NCBI GenBank assembly: GCA_949825065.1
Contig: OX463859.1
Location: 18,433,220 to 18,497,219, forward strand
Source: Odontocerum albicorne
Taxonomy: Eukaryota; Arthropoda; Insecta; Trichoptera; Odontoceridae
Length of the DNA: 64,000 nt
Direction: 5' to 3'
The notes under the pieces are model-generated. The model searched no databases and was not told where the DNA came from. It was given only the letters and a program-made list of their open reading frames with translations. Shown here piece by piece: positions 57,201-63,140 of the stretch (within the stretch, counting starts at the first letter, position 1; each line of letters starts with the position of its first letter). The translations under genes were made by a program, and so were the position numbers.

Positions 57201-58740
57201 AACTGATTTACGTTTGTACCCTTATAAGATACAGGTGTTTCAAGAACTAAGTCCAGCTGATATTCAAACACGTTTTACTGTGAAGCTCTATTAAATCTTC
57301 ACACTGAAATCAATGATATTTCTTCAAAATTATTGATGAAGGACAAATCCTAATGAAATTCATTCTAGGCCATTGCACCTGCGTAAGGTAACAGTTTGGT
57401 ATGATGTGATGTTTGAATACATCATAGGGCCATATTTTTTCGAAGATGGGCAAGGAAATGCAGTAATAGTTAATGGTGACCACTATAGAGTAATGATGCA
57501 GGAACTTTTGGTACCCGAGCTGAATAGGCTAGGCCTGCGGAACATTTGGTTCAGCATCAGCAGGACGGTGCCACGGCACACAGCTATCACGACAATGGAA
57601 GCATTGAGGGAAGTTTTCACAAACTTTTTTATTTGGGTTTATCTAAGTACTGGTAAGTCAAAAGTGTACATTAACAAGCCAAAAACTCTGCATGACCTCA
57701 AGCAAAACATTTGAGATGAAATAGACACTATACCACAAGAAACTATTGGTAGAGTCATAAAACATGTTGTAGAAAGGGCTCGAATTTGCCAGTGCTCTAA
57801 CGGTGGATACTTGTGTGATGTTATTTTCAAAACTTGATAATGAAAAACTTATTGAATTAAATTACCATTTGTCGTTTTTATTCCCATTAAATTAAAAGTT
57901 ATAATAAAATCAAATGGGATGATAAATTATGGGACACCCTCTTGTAACCTTTTTTAATGGTCAATAAAAGACTGTACATTGTAATAAAATAAAAATAAAG
58001 TTGTACGCATAAAAGATTAAAGGCTCCTTCACAAAGTAAAATAAATGCAAGCAATTAATCAATTTGTAAATTTTTGAGCATAGACAAACATTTATTTCAT
58101 CATTTTATTAATGATCTACACCAGTTTCAAAATAATATTAAATTTTAGTGCATAATCAAGTAATATAAAAAATATAAATTGCATGTCATATGTGAGCTTC
58201 ACACCATGTAACAATCTCAAACCCATTTAATGTGATATACAGTTAAAAGCTTGTATTTTCTGGTTAAAATGGATTGAGTTAGCAAATATTTTTATAACCT
58301 AGGCTCAATCTTATTAAGTTTTCAATTGACTCTTTTTGACCAATATTTAATAAAATTTAAAGTCCTTTGTATAATATTGAACTTTGGTGAATACATTTTA
58401 AGATATATTAAATAAGACGGTAAATGTTTCCTATCCTTTCTCGGTAACCATATTAATAGTTCACATTTTCAGTAAATTGAGTTTGGTTTACAAAAAAAAA
58501 TACCAAGAGATTCATAAAACAAACAATATATTTGTAGCTAAAAACTCGATAGAAAAATAACTCTGATGAATACATAAAAGCGTTTAAAAGATATCGAAAC
58601 ATATAAAGAATAAATAACACCTATTTCAAATAAATCCAAATATTTTTTTAGACGTACATAACCCCAAACTATAAAAGTTTTCATTCAATGATTTATAAAA
58701 TAAAGTATACCTTTTCTTTTGATTCCTCATTGTCAGTCAT
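32685..58740 (-). CDS. EDRF1: EDRF1 (erythroid differentiation-related factor 1) orthologue, 12 exons
   Basis: Exons, 5' to 3': 58740-58711, 55421-55228, 54351-54243, 51750-50736, 46285-45900, 44676-43917, 41319-41158, 40683-40461, 39990-39819, 38342-38203, 36309-36143, 33220-32685. All are GT-AG with matching phases; 3894 nt, 1297 residues plus stop (human EDRF1 about 1238). Seen: KAVVKYTS and [11 protein letters not shown] near the N-terminus, [14 protein letters not shown], then a strongly conserved block ([60 protein letters not shown]), an acidic/Cys-rich insert, and C-terminal TPR-like helical repeats ([40 protein letters not shown]). In vertebrates EDRF1 is a nuclear factor linked to globin expression; the insect role is unknown to me. 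The introns are heavily loaded with transposons. Confidence 0.94.
33264..33370 (+). repeat. tRNA-derived SINE head
   Basis: GACCTCCATGGCTTAGTTGG (A-box-like), then a degenerate B-box (TTCGGTTTAATTCTC) and TCTTAGTCTGGT. It lies in EDRF1 intron 11. Confidence 0.65.
33573..34505 (-). mobile_element. hAT element with perfect 8-bp target duplication
   Basis: TGTTAAAG at 33565-33572 and again at 34506-34513. Ends are CAGGGACGCTCAGAC (left) and, on the opposite strand, CAGGGGTGCTCAAAC (right). 933 bp carrying the 3' end of a transposase gene; internally deleted relative to a 2.5-4 kb autonomous hAT. Confidence 0.9.
33743..34138 (-). pseudogene. hAT transposase C-terminal (hATC) fragment
   Basis: 131-codon frame: [40 protein letters not shown] and [16 protein letters not shown], the hAT dimerisation motif of ZBED5/SCAND3-like transposases. 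The BED finger and most of the catalytic domain are missing, so it cannot transpose by itself. Confidence 0.85.
34636..35188. mobile_element. MITE, family C copy 2
   Basis: Starts CTATACTCAAGAAAATGTAG and ends, on the opposite strand, TATACTAAAGAAAATTTAGC. The interior matches 23154-23730 nearly throughout (for example CGAAAATCCAATTATCG). It lies in EDRF1 intron 11. Confidence 0.75.
35815..35970 (-). repeat. tRNA-derived SINE copy
   Basis: GAATGGCAATCTCTTCCCAA, CTGACGGGAATTGAACC (B-box region reversed) and GACTAGGCCACGGA (head reversed). Confidence 0.65.
36143..36309 (-). CDS. EDRF1: EDRF1 exon 11
   Basis: Encodes [20 protein letters not shown] and [14 protein letters not shown], corresponding to the vertebrate HYSKAAKLFQLL...VQLERVAFAEFQM. 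The acceptor is AATTATAG and the donor A|GTGAGT, phase 1. Confidence 0.93.
36575..36875. repeat. cluster of three SINE segments in alternating orientation
   Basis: + head at 36585-36605 (GACCTCCGTGATCTATTTGG), a nearly full reversed copy at 36606-36782 (GCCAAGTGGCAATC, CTGGAATTGAATCC, CAACTAGATCATGG), then a + tail at 36783-36870 (TCTGGTTTTTACTTA, GGAAGAGATTGCCACATGGC). This fits one SINE inserted into another in opposite orientation. Confidence 0.6.
37932..38147 (+). other. unrecognised 71-codon acidic ORF
   Basis: ATG start; the product is acidic and Ser-rich ([28 protein letters not shown]) and stops at 38145-38147. It is preceded by a CpG-rich stretch (about 37715-37860, e.g. GCGACGCGACGCTACAGCGC) unlike its surroundings. 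It could be the N-terminal exon of a transposase or a short chance frame; no family recognised. It lies in EDRF1 intron 10, antisense to EDRF1. Confidence 0.35.
38203..38342 (-). CDS. EDRF1: EDRF1 exon 10
   Basis: 140-nt exon with no ATG-initiated ORF. The acceptor is AATTCCAG. It encodes [20 protein letters not shown] and [18 protein letters not shown], matching the vertebrate YRAATIHHRLASMYHSCL. The donor is CG|GTAAGA, phase 2. Confidence 0.94.
38462..39783 (-). mobile_element. piggyBac-type element
   Basis: Flanked by TTAA at 38458-38461 and 39784-39787. Ends are ACCTTTTTACGGCGAAAGC (left) and, on the opposite strand, CTCTTTCACGGCGGGG (right). 1322 bp, much shorter than an autonomous piggyBac; it holds only the transposase N-terminus. 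It lies in EDRF1 intron 9. Confidence 0.75.
38661..39149 (-). pseudogene. piggyBac transposase N-terminal fragment
   Basis: 162-codon frame from an ATG: acidic N-terminus ([19 protein letters not shown]), a mid-section [10 protein letters not shown], then [20 protein letters not shown], typical of the start of the PGBD/DDE_Tnp_1_7 domain. It ends before any catalytic Asp, so it is non-functional. Strand composition is otherwise like its surroundings. Confidence 0.75.
39819..39990 (-). CDS. EDRF1: EDRF1 exon 9
   Basis: Encodes [19 protein letters not shown] and [18 protein letters not shown], matching the vertebrate YLKALRSLG...VNWELSTTYFTMATL. The donor GTAAGT (phase 0) lies only about 30 bp from a piggyBac-type insertion. 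Confidence 0.94.
40461..40683 (-). CDS. EDRF1: EDRF1 exon 8
   Basis: Encodes [20 protein letters not shown] and [17 protein letters not shown], close to the vertebrate LLLCNTGRLMRICAQAH segment. The donor is AG|GTATGA, phase 2. Confidence 0.94.
41158..41319 (-). CDS. EDRF1: EDRF1 exon 7
   Basis: Encodes [20 protein letters not shown] and [18 protein letters not shown], corresponding to the vertebrate KRMGNIRNEIGVFYMNQA helix pair. The acceptor is TGTTTAG and the donor G|GTATAT, phase 1. Confidence 0.92.
41480..41590 (+). repeat. tRNA-derived SINE tail fragment
   Basis: GTCTGGTTTTCACTTAAAGC, GGTTGGAAGAGATTGACATG, CTGCCAGGTTGTACTGTAT and ACAA: a head-less copy. Confidence 0.6.
41640..41805 (+). 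repeat. RTE-like LINE fragment
   Basis: Weak match to the thumb/tail region (GTAGAAATGAGTGTTGAGT, GAATGAAGACATTAGGAAAG). Degenerate. Confidence 0.4.
42316..42419. mobile_element. 104-bp TTAA-flanked MITE
   Basis: TTAA at 42312-42315, then GCAGAGGGCTATTATGAAA; ends TTTCATAATAGCCCTCTGC then TTAA at 42420-42423. The terminal repeats match exactly for 19 bp. Confidence 0.85.
42424..43455 (-). mobile_element. piggyBac-type non-autonomous element
   Basis: Starts CACATTGTAATCGGGTAC and ends, on the opposite strand, CACATTGTTTGCGGGAAAC. Flanked by TTAA at 42420-42423 (shared with the neighbouring MITE) and 43456-43459. 1032 bp. The ends resemble those of the MITE at 14113-14328. Confidence 0.8.
42706..42927 (-). 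pseudogene. piggyBac transposase N-terminal remnant
   Basis: 73-codon frame with an acidic N-terminus ([20 protein letters not shown], then [18 protein letters not shown]) of the kind seen at the start of PGBD-like transposases, ending before the catalytic domain. The assignment leans on the surrounding TTAA element. Confidence 0.55.
43917..44676 (-). CDS. EDRF1: EDRF1 exon 6
   Basis: Encodes an acidic start, a basic patch ([12 protein letters not shown], a possible nuclear localisation signal) and the helical segment [20 protein letters not shown] followed by [12 protein letters not shown], which matches the EDRF1 repeat region. The donor A|GTAAGT gives phase 1. Confidence 0.93.
44690..45240. 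other. intronic DNA without recognised features
   Basis: Start of EDRF1 intron 5 on the + axis. AT-rich; no frame, inverted repeat or known repeat family seen. Confidence 0.4.
45254..45318. repeat. perfect 17-bp inverted repeat hairpin
   Basis: CATGTACTGATTAGAGC at 45254-45270 and its exact complement GCTCTAATCAGTACATG at 45302-45318, with a looser extension (CATCTTAAAGC / CATCTTAATT) outward. Possibly a tiny MITE. Confidence 0.7.
45640..45745 (-). repeat. second SINE type with Glu-tRNA-like head
   Basis: On the - strand GCAGCCATGGTCTAATGGTT and ACCCGGTTCAATTCCCGG give clear A- and B-box-like sequences. The putative acceptor stem does not pair and CGG is followed by a duplicated GGATTCAATTCCGG, so this is a SINE or tRNA pseudogene, not a working tRNA. 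Confidence 0.6.
45900..46285 (-). CDS. EDRF1: EDRF1 exon 5
   Basis: Encodes [20 protein letters not shown], a Ser/Asn-rich stretch, then [16 protein letters not shown], which aligns with the vertebrate RCRLVLSYVLEGLKSV segment. The donor GTTAGT is chosen over an adjacent GTAAAA because only it keeps phase 0 with exon 6. Confidence 0.9.
46470..47640 (-). pseudogene. mariner-like element relic
   Basis: - strand. 47612-47298 begins with the N-terminus ([40 protein letters not shown]). The frame shifts, then [20 protein letters not shown] and [15 protein letters not shown] (47230-47180), [16 protein letters not shown] (first catalytic Asp, then a stop), [20 protein letters not shown], and a decayed C-terminus ending [17 protein letters not shown] near 46500. 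Multiple stops and frameshifts. It lies at the 3' part of EDRF1 intron 4. Confidence 0.8.
47760..48066. mobile_element. pogo-type MITE
   Basis: TA followed by CAGTAGAGCGCTTATCCGTG at 47760; the right end on the opposite strand is CAGTGGTCCTCTCTAGTACA at 48066. Interior non-coding. The terminal match is loose apart from CAGT. Confidence 0.45.
48085..48260 (-). repeat. RTE-like LINE tail fragment
   Basis: CTTCCACTCACATTTGCATT, TTGTTTTGTTAGTAGTC and CCCAAACCATCTAAGATGCT are the reverse of the family tail. Confidence 0.5.
48720..48990. repeat. mixed LINE fragments (RTE-like, then CR1-like tail)
   Basis: 48720-48840 resembles the reversed RTE region at 21780-21880 (AGTGCTTCGTTTACCTTGTT). 48840-48940 resembles the CR1-like tail at 6045-6130 (ATGGGTGGCGTGTGCAGCTT), with CTTTTCGGGGGTCTTA repeated twice. 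Confidence 0.45.
49055..49830 (+). pseudogene. LINE reverse-transcriptase C-terminal region with Cys-rich tail
   Basis: In shifting frames: [73 protein letters not shown] and HVCDICGRE followed by SRIGLFSHR, the usual order of thumb, linker and CCHC-like SRIGL tail in one insect and vertebrate LINE group. Ends in ACGACGACGATAATTATTAA. Several stops. It lies in EDRF1 intron 4. Confidence 0.65.
50040..50340 (-). repeat. probable Penelope-like element C-terminal fragment
   Basis: The - strand reads [20 protein letters not shown], similar to the EAIEI..H..NIN(R)(E)D motif at the C-terminus of Penelope-like GIY-YIG proteins. At 50310-50335 a GTTGCAACATCTTCGAAACG block like Penelope ends follows. 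No GIY-YIG core visible. Confidence 0.45.
50480..50585 (+). repeat. RTE-like LINE tail scrap
   Basis: AGATGAGATTTATGAATATG and GGCAAAAGCTGTGG match the family end. Very decayed. Confidence 0.35.
50736..51750 (-). CDS. EDRF1: EDRF1 exon 4 (conserved core)
   Basis: 1015-nt exon encoding residues 112-449, the most conserved part of the protein: [63 protein letters not shown] and the [13 protein letters not shown] helix. The acceptor is TTTTTCCAG and the donor G|GTAATT, phase 1. Confidence 0.96.
52242..53539 (+). mobile_element. Mos1-like (mauritiana-type) mariner, full length, transposase broken
   Basis: 1298 bp. Ends TTGGGAGTACAAATTATTTC (left) and, on the opposite strand, TTGGGTGGATAAATTAGTTC (right), both continuing GGTCC. 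TA duplications at 52240-52241 and 53540-53541. Confidence 0.92.
52415..53462 (+). pseudogene. Mos1-like mariner transposase pseudogene
   Basis: ATG at 52415, stop TGA at 53460-53462, with at least three frame changes (about 52640, 52915, 53205). Segments in order: [68 protein letters not shown] (first Asp); [32 protein letters not shown] (second Asp, with the usual following Asn replaced by Asp); [13 protein letters not shown] (third Asp); [17 protein letters not shown]. Protein order and wording closely follow the Mos1 family. All three catalytic Asp codons remain, so inactivation is by frameshift. It lies in EDRF1 intron 3. Confidence 0.9.
53542..54240. other. intronic DNA without recognised features
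   Basis: Rest of EDRF1 intron 3. AT-rich; no coding frame or known repeat identified. Confidence 0.4.
54243..54351 (-). CDS. EDRF1: EDRF1 exon 3
   Basis: Encodes [20 protein letters not shown] and [11 protein letters not shown], matching the conserved DVVS...LLKIPYS segment of EDRF1. The acceptor is TATTACAG and the donor GTAAAT, phase 0. Confidence 0.9.
54480..54960 (-). repeat. RTE-like LINE 3' coding region, decayed
   Basis: - strand: MRWFGHVE-like (CCACATGTCCAAACCATCGC on +), AGTGTATATCTGTTTTGTTG and TTTCACTCACATACATCAAA match reversed tails elsewhere. It lies in EDRF1 intron 2. Confidence 0.5.
55228..55421 (-). CDS. EDRF1: EDRF1 exon 2
   Basis: Acceptor TTCGAACAG, donor AAG|GTTATT, phase 2. 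Encodes [20 protein letters not shown] and [14 protein letters not shown], close to the vertebrate KSRAVVKYSS and TDLKLPPANWL. Confidence 0.9.
55740..55990 (+). pseudogene. RTE-like LINE RT C-terminal fragment
   Basis: Reads [18 protein letters not shown] then [10 protein letters not shown] and TYASETWN with KNKSKINAL, the RTE thumb order, with stops. It lies in EDRF1 intron 1. Confidence 0.65.
56060..56945 (-). mobile_element. 3' end of an LTR retrotransposon (LTR plus GC-rich internal part)
   Basis: On the - strand a purine run AGGAGGGGAGCCA precedes TGTAGGAACTACGGCCGTCC at about 56447, a likely polypurine tract and LTR start. The LTR-like stretch runs to about 56090 with an AATAAA (GATAAATAAAGACTCATTAA). 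The internal part (56450-56945) is GC-rich with an 18-bp tandem (GTGGTTGTAGCGATGTT, about 4 copies, 56770-56838). No recognisable gag/pol frame remains. Family unassigned; the LTR call is an inference. Confidence 0.4.
56947..57150 (-). pseudogene. histone H2B C-terminal fragment
   Basis: 68 codons beginning [20 protein letters not shown], then [35 protein letters not shown] and AVT, aligning without gaps to the H2B histone fold from alpha-2 onward. Changes at positions nearly fixed in H2B (R to M before SIITSRE; LLLPGEL becomes LLLGEL-type) and an aberrant end (QTQHYI then stop instead of KYTSSK) mark it as a relic. It starts exactly at the TIR-like GGGTGTCCC of the adjacent element, so the 5' half was cut off by that insertion. 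GC content is far above the surroundings, as for histone genes. Confidence 0.8.
57151..57939 (+). mobile_element. ITm/mariner-like element, internally deleted
   Basis: Ends GGGTGTCCCAAAATCG (57165; a second GGGTGTCCC just outside at 57151) and, on the opposite strand, GGGTGTCCCATAATTTATC (57939). Carries a transposase fragment. Confidence 0.7.
57373..57840 (+). pseudogene. ITm/mariner-like transposase fragment
   Basis: [40 protein letters not shown] and [11 protein letters not shown] are the region before the second catalytic Asp. The QQDGAT block is replaced by SISRTVP after a frameshift. [20 protein letters not shown] joins the post-DDE part directly, so the third acidic block is deleted. 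It ends [18 protein letters not shown]. Confidence 0.75.
57940..58710. other. intronic DNA without recognised features
   Basis: 5' part of EDRF1 intron 1. Very AT-rich; nothing recognised. Confidence 0.4.
58711..58740 (-). CDS. EDRF1: EDRF1 exon 1
   Basis: 30-nt coding start [10 protein letters not shown] with donor AAG|GTATAC, phase 0. Chosen because it is the nearest upstream ATG with a good donor in phase with exon 2. The N-terminus is poorly conserved in the family, so this exon is the least certain. Confidence 0.65.
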
Positions 58741-59099
58741 TTTTCCTTATTTTTAAACATTAACTTTCTTTTTTTAACTATATTTTCAGTGGTGAACGAA
58801 AATAATATGTAACAACATAGTTGATAACACTTGACAGAATACGAATTTTAGTTAGGTTTGATAGGGTATTTTATCCAGATGTTTTTGCTGTGACGTTTTA
58901 CTAGAATGGGCTAGAATATTCTGTTAGGCGATGTCTATTCCATGCTTTATTGAACTACAATATAGTAGGATATAGCATTTCTTAACGCCAAAAATACGAA
59001 AATATTGTTAATGATAAATTCATAATATGTGTTACACTATAAAATGTAATATACGAGTATACACGACAGAAAAAAAAACAATTTTAATTTCCAGGTCAA

Positions 59100-59640
59100 C
59101 ATTTATTTAATACCATAAATGATGGCAAGTTGCCTTTGGGTTAATCGTGAGCTGACTATGGCGTGCAAGTTGTAAAACATGTATGCATACATGTTTTTAA
59201 ACGTGTACCAAGTAAGACTGTTTGGTCACTGTATTCAAGTTTAATGTGAAACCGCTGTCAAATGAGAACTTGACCTTTACAATCCTATGTTATTATAGTC
59301 TTGGACCACATTTTTAATCATCTTATTTTGATTTGCCATATTTAATTTCATTTGGAGTCGGCTCTACTGATATATGATTTCCAAACACGATGATCCTGGA
59401 TTGCTTCATGTTCAATCTGACTTCTCCAGTTTATCCTCCATATAACACCCCCTTGCTCTCGTTGAACGCTGCCTTATTTTAATTTGTGGGGATTATAAGT
59501 AATGTCTTGCCGACGTGGTTATTGTATCTGCACATCACATGATAATACCACCGCAATATAGTTTCTCAGTAATTGGAGTGTTTAAAATTTTCCTGGCATA
59601 TTCCTTTTGGATTTTATAAAGAATGTTTTCCCAAAAAAAA
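59100..59640. repeat. probable LINE tail remnants
   Basis: - strand phrases such as HVGKTLLIIPTN and VWKSYISRADSK resemble a LINE tail. Very weak; otherwise AT-rich DNA upstream of EDRF1. Confidence 0.3.
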
Positions 59641-59657
59641 CTGGAATATCTTTAATA

Positions 59658-60944
59658 TTAGGTCCTTACATATGAAATTGGCGTTTTGCCGTACTGGCAA
59701 CTTTGATCTCAAATATCTTCTCTTTGGTTAGGAATTCCAAATTCAAATTTATACAGCTATTTACTCAAGTATTTGTGTTTCGAAAATTATAATTCATTTG
59801 TTTTTTCCTCAATTGTTTTTTTTCTTTGCGTCACTCAGTTTACAAAATGGAAAACTTGAAATATCGCGTTATTTACGAGTACGAGTTCCACCGTGGCACC
59901 AGTGCTGCAGAAACGGCTCGAAGGATTAATGATGTGTATGGCGACGGTGCCGCAAAAGAAAACACAGTGCGTTTTTGGTTCCAACGTTTTCGTTCTGGAA
60001 ATTTCGACCTGCAGAACAAGCCCCGTGGACGGCCGGAGACCAAAGTTGATAATGAAGAATTGAAGGCTATTGTGGAAGCGGATCCATCGCAAACCACGTC
60101 CGAGTTAGCTGCAGGCTGCGGTGTTAGTGATAAAACTGTTTTAATCCACTTGAAGCAAATTGGGAAGGTGAAAAAGCTTGAAAGGTGGGTACCTCACGAA
60201 TTGAGTGAAGCAAATCAACAAACGCGTGTTGACTGCTGCGTTGCATTACTCAACCGGCACAATAATGAAGGGATTTTGAATCGAATCATTACCTGTGATG
60301 AAAAGTGGATCCTGTATGATAATCGGAAGCGCTCATCGCAATGGCTGAACCCTGCCGAACCAGCCAAACCATGCCCCAAGCGAAAATTGACTCCAAAAAA
60401 GTTACTGGTGAGCGTTTGGTGGACTAGTGCTGGTGTCGTTTATTACAGCTTTCTTAAATCTGGCCAGACGATTACGGCAGATGTCTATTGTCAGCAACTG
60501 CAAACCATGATGGAAAAGCTAGCTGCTAAACAACCGAGGCTGGTTAATCGCTCTAGGCCACTGCTGCTTCATGATAACGCTAGACCACACACTGCACAAC
60601 AGACGGCTACCAAATTAGAAGAGCTTCAATTGGAATGTCTAAGAAATCCACCGTACTCTCCGGACCTTGCCCCAACAGATTACTATTTTTTTCGAAATTT
60701 GGATAACTTCTTGCAAGGGAAAAAATTCAACTCCGATGGGGCAGTCCAAACCGACTTCAAAGATTTTATTGATTCCCGTCCGAATGGTTTTTTTAGTAAA
60801 GGGATCGATGAACTACCTATGAGATGGCAAAAGTGCATAGATAGCAATGGTACATACTTTGATTAAATAAATATATTATATTAAAAAAAAATCAACTTTA
60901 TGTTCCTCCCAAACAAAACGCCAATTTCATATGTAAGGACCTAA
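59658..60944 (+). mobile_element. mariner (cecropia-type), apparently complete
   Basis: 1287 bp. Inverted ends TTAGGTCCTTACATATGAAA continuing TTGGCGTTTTG are the same on both sides over 31 bp. TA at 59656-59657 and 60945-60946. It encloses an uninterrupted transposase gene. Confidence 0.95.
59847..60866 (+). CDS. mariner transposase, intact 339-residue frame
   Basis: Catalyses cut-and-paste transposition at TA. Seen: N-terminal helix-turn-helix pair (YEYEFHRGTSAAETARRIND at 11-30 and TTSELAAGCGVSDKTVLIHL at 83-102), WVPHEL at 114-119, and the catalytic triad Asp151 (TCDEKWILYD), Asp243 (LHDNARPH) and Asp278 (SPDLAPTDYYFF) with 34 residues between the last two (DD34D). Length is normal for the family and the sequence is closest to the cecropia group (like human Hsmar1/SETMAR). 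ATG 59847 was chosen because upstream codons lack an ATG and MENLKYR is a normal start. No stop or frameshift. It lies upstream of EDRF1, in the opposite strand orientation to it. Confidence 0.93.
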   Translation: MENLKYRVIYEYEFHRGTSAAETARRINDVYGDGAAKENTVRFWFQRFRSGNFDLQNKPRGRPETKVDNEELKAIVEADPSQTTSELAAGCGVSDKTVLIHLKQIGKVKKLERWVPHELSEANQQTRVDCCVALLNRHNNEGILNRIITCDEKWILYDNRKRSSQWLNPAEPAKPCPKRKLTPKKLLVSVWWTSAGVVYYSFLKSGQTITADVYCQQLQTMMEKLAAKQPRLVNRSRPLLLHDNARPHTAQQTATKLEELQLECLRNPPYSPDLAPTDYYFFRNLDNFLQGKKFNSDGAVQTDFKDFIDSRPNGFFSKGIDELPMRWQKCIDSNGTYFD

Positions 60945-61347
60945 TATTACTAATATTGGGACTGGAATATCTTTAATATTACATGTGTCAGAGCTTGCAA
61001 AATCAACATGTAATAACCTTTTGTACTCATATATTAGATACGTCGATTTACTTTTATTTTCGCAGAGGCTATTGTTTCTCAGATCATATATTTTTGCTGC
61101 AGCATCCTTTACACATTTTGAATAGGCAATCCATCCATACGAAGATGGTTTGCGACACTTCAATATTGATGCACCCATATGCGTCATCTGTCTACCAGTC
61201 ACCCATCGTGATGAGATTCACCTTCCCGAATGAAAAAAAAAAAACATCGAAGAAAATAAATTAAATTCAATCAATAAATTCAGCACGCCGATGAAAAAAA
61301 TTGCATCGCTCTTACCACGCCAATTCCGATGCCGATTCCAGTCCTGA

Positions 61348-62282
61348 CTGTAACAGAAAAGAGATAGTACCAATGAGTTGGCCAAATGCATGACACGGTA
61401 AGCGGACCACGCACGATGTCAAAAATACATCGTTTTCGCTATAAAAAAGGTGGACCCGGATCAGCGGGATTCACTCTTCCCCCGGTTACCTTGCCGAATG
61501 GATTCTCCACCTGGTTGCCTACAAGATCTTCAATTCACCTTCTGCTTCTGACTACGCGGAGCCGCCCAGTTGGTATAAAAATAACCGCCAGTTCCAGCCG
61601 AGAATAATTCACCAGCCAAGATGTCTCCACTCCAGCTTTCTTCACGTGGTTGACTTCCCCGGCTGCCTTCGTTCCATCTGGACCAGCATTGCCACCTACC
61701 TAGAGCCACTCTGCCGTTCTGTCTGGACCAGCGTTGCCACTTGCTAGAACCGCTTCGCCGTCCTGTCTGTACCAGTTTTACCGCATGTTGGAGTCGTCCT
61801 GCCTACATAAATATTGCCGTCTGGTGGAGCCACCGTGTCGTCCTGTCTGGAGCAGTATTTCCGCCCACCTGGAGTCGCTCTGCCGTCCTATCTGGATCAG
61901 CGTTGCCACCTCGCCGTTTTGACCGGGACCAGCTTTACCACTTTCTGGAGTGGTACCCTGCCTTGCCACCTGCTAGCCAGCATTGCCACCTGCTAGCATT
62001 GCACCGGACCAGCATTGCCACCTGCTAGAGCCGCCGTACCGTCTTACCAGAAGTAGCACTGATTCCCATCTAGAGCCACCCTACCATCTTGCCCGGGTCA
62101 GCATTGCCTCCCACCTAGAGTCGCTGTGCCCGGGTCAGCGTTGTCGCCCACCGCCCCCCCTGAAACGCTACCAGTTTCTGGGATCGCCTTTATGATATAT
62201 AGAAAATAAATTGTAGAAAAAATAAATTTTTGTTGAGCTGTCGCCCTGAGCCCCTTAAATACACTACTCACATCACGGTGGT
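61348..62282 (+). repeat. GC-rich LTR-like segment containing a 45-bp minisatellite
   Basis: GTTTTCGCTATAAAAAAGG (TATA-like) at 61430, then a roughly 45-bp degenerate tandem from about 61681 to 62150 whose first units begin CCAGCATTGCCACCTACCTA and CCAGCGTTGCCACTTGCTAG, followed by two AATAAA signals near 62207-62230. This layout suggests an LTR (U3-R) with an expanded repeat. The LTR edges (TGTAAC at 61349, ACA at 62273) are guesses. Confidence 0.45.
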
Positions 62283-62574
62283 AGTACCATAAAGACATTT
62301 TATGTATTACCGGGAGGTGGTATCAATATAATAGATAAAATTAAAAAAACAAGGTAAACAATTTAAAGGTGAAATTGATTTAATTTGAAAAAATATAATC
62401 CATCGGTGGAGACAAATATTAAAACTATGAAATTTGCATATATGATATGCTATACAAAAAAAAAAGATTGCTAAATATTTCAAGAAAGGTATTTTTTATT
62501 ACGTTAACATAAAAGAGGCTAATGACTTGTCATTAATAAACATGACGAAATAATATAACTTGATAAACACCAGA

Positions 62575-63140
62575 AAACATGTATATAAGCCCGGTTGCTA
62601 TGCGAGCATATTAATATCAACAAACGTTCCACCCAAATAACGTTCGTTGGTTGACCAGGTCAAGTGTGAATACATGACAAAATCCTAGCGTGGTTTTTAA
62701 AATACAATATAAATACTCTTATTAATATTTTACATAACCTAACATAAACTTAGATTCTATTGCCTGACTGGTCCACCTACAGTATTAGCTGGGACGACCA
62801 AGGTCTGAGTGAATGTAATGGAATACAAGTAGCCTGAACGAGTGGACTTGTTCTTGCTAAATAATTAGTTGTAAGAATTGTTATCTAGTTATAAGTAGTA
62901 TTTCGGGTTAATTATTTCTAAGAAATCATATATTAAGATTATAAAAAATAAAAATACATGTAGGAAAATAAGATTAAGGAAGTTCATAAATTATAATATA
63001 TAAATAAGATTAGTTAACTAATAAATTTGTATATAGGTATAGCCTTGACAAATATTTGTACAATATATTACTTTGTTTAATAAAAAAAAACATAAACCTA
63101 GAACTTCGTTCCAATTTAGTATCCCAAGAAATTGGCAGCT
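62575..63140 (+). repeat. second possible LTR-like segment
   Basis: GTATATAAGCCCGG at 62581 (TATA-like), AATAAA near 63080, then CCAAGAAATTGGCAGCTTGG. Lies 0.5 kb before a gypsy-type pol fragment. Boundaries not determinable. Confidence 0.3.

Larger units (their letters stand above)
59640..60981. repeat. 21-bp direct repeat flanking the intact mariner
   Basis: ACTGGAATATCTTTAATATT followed by A occurs at 59640-59660 and again at 60961-60981, bracketing the element. The left copy overlaps the first 3 bp of the inverted repeat. Confidence 0.85.

Noticed and set aside
56645..57271. 208-codon - strand ORF with Thr/Asn-rich low complexity
   Set aside because: It is the alternate frame of the H2B fragment and of an 18-bp tandem repeat; no coding signature.
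60927..61190. 91-codon - strand ORF containing KPSSYGWIAYSKCVKDAA
   Set aside because: Looks protein-like for about 40 residues but I recognise no family and see no convincing exon structure.
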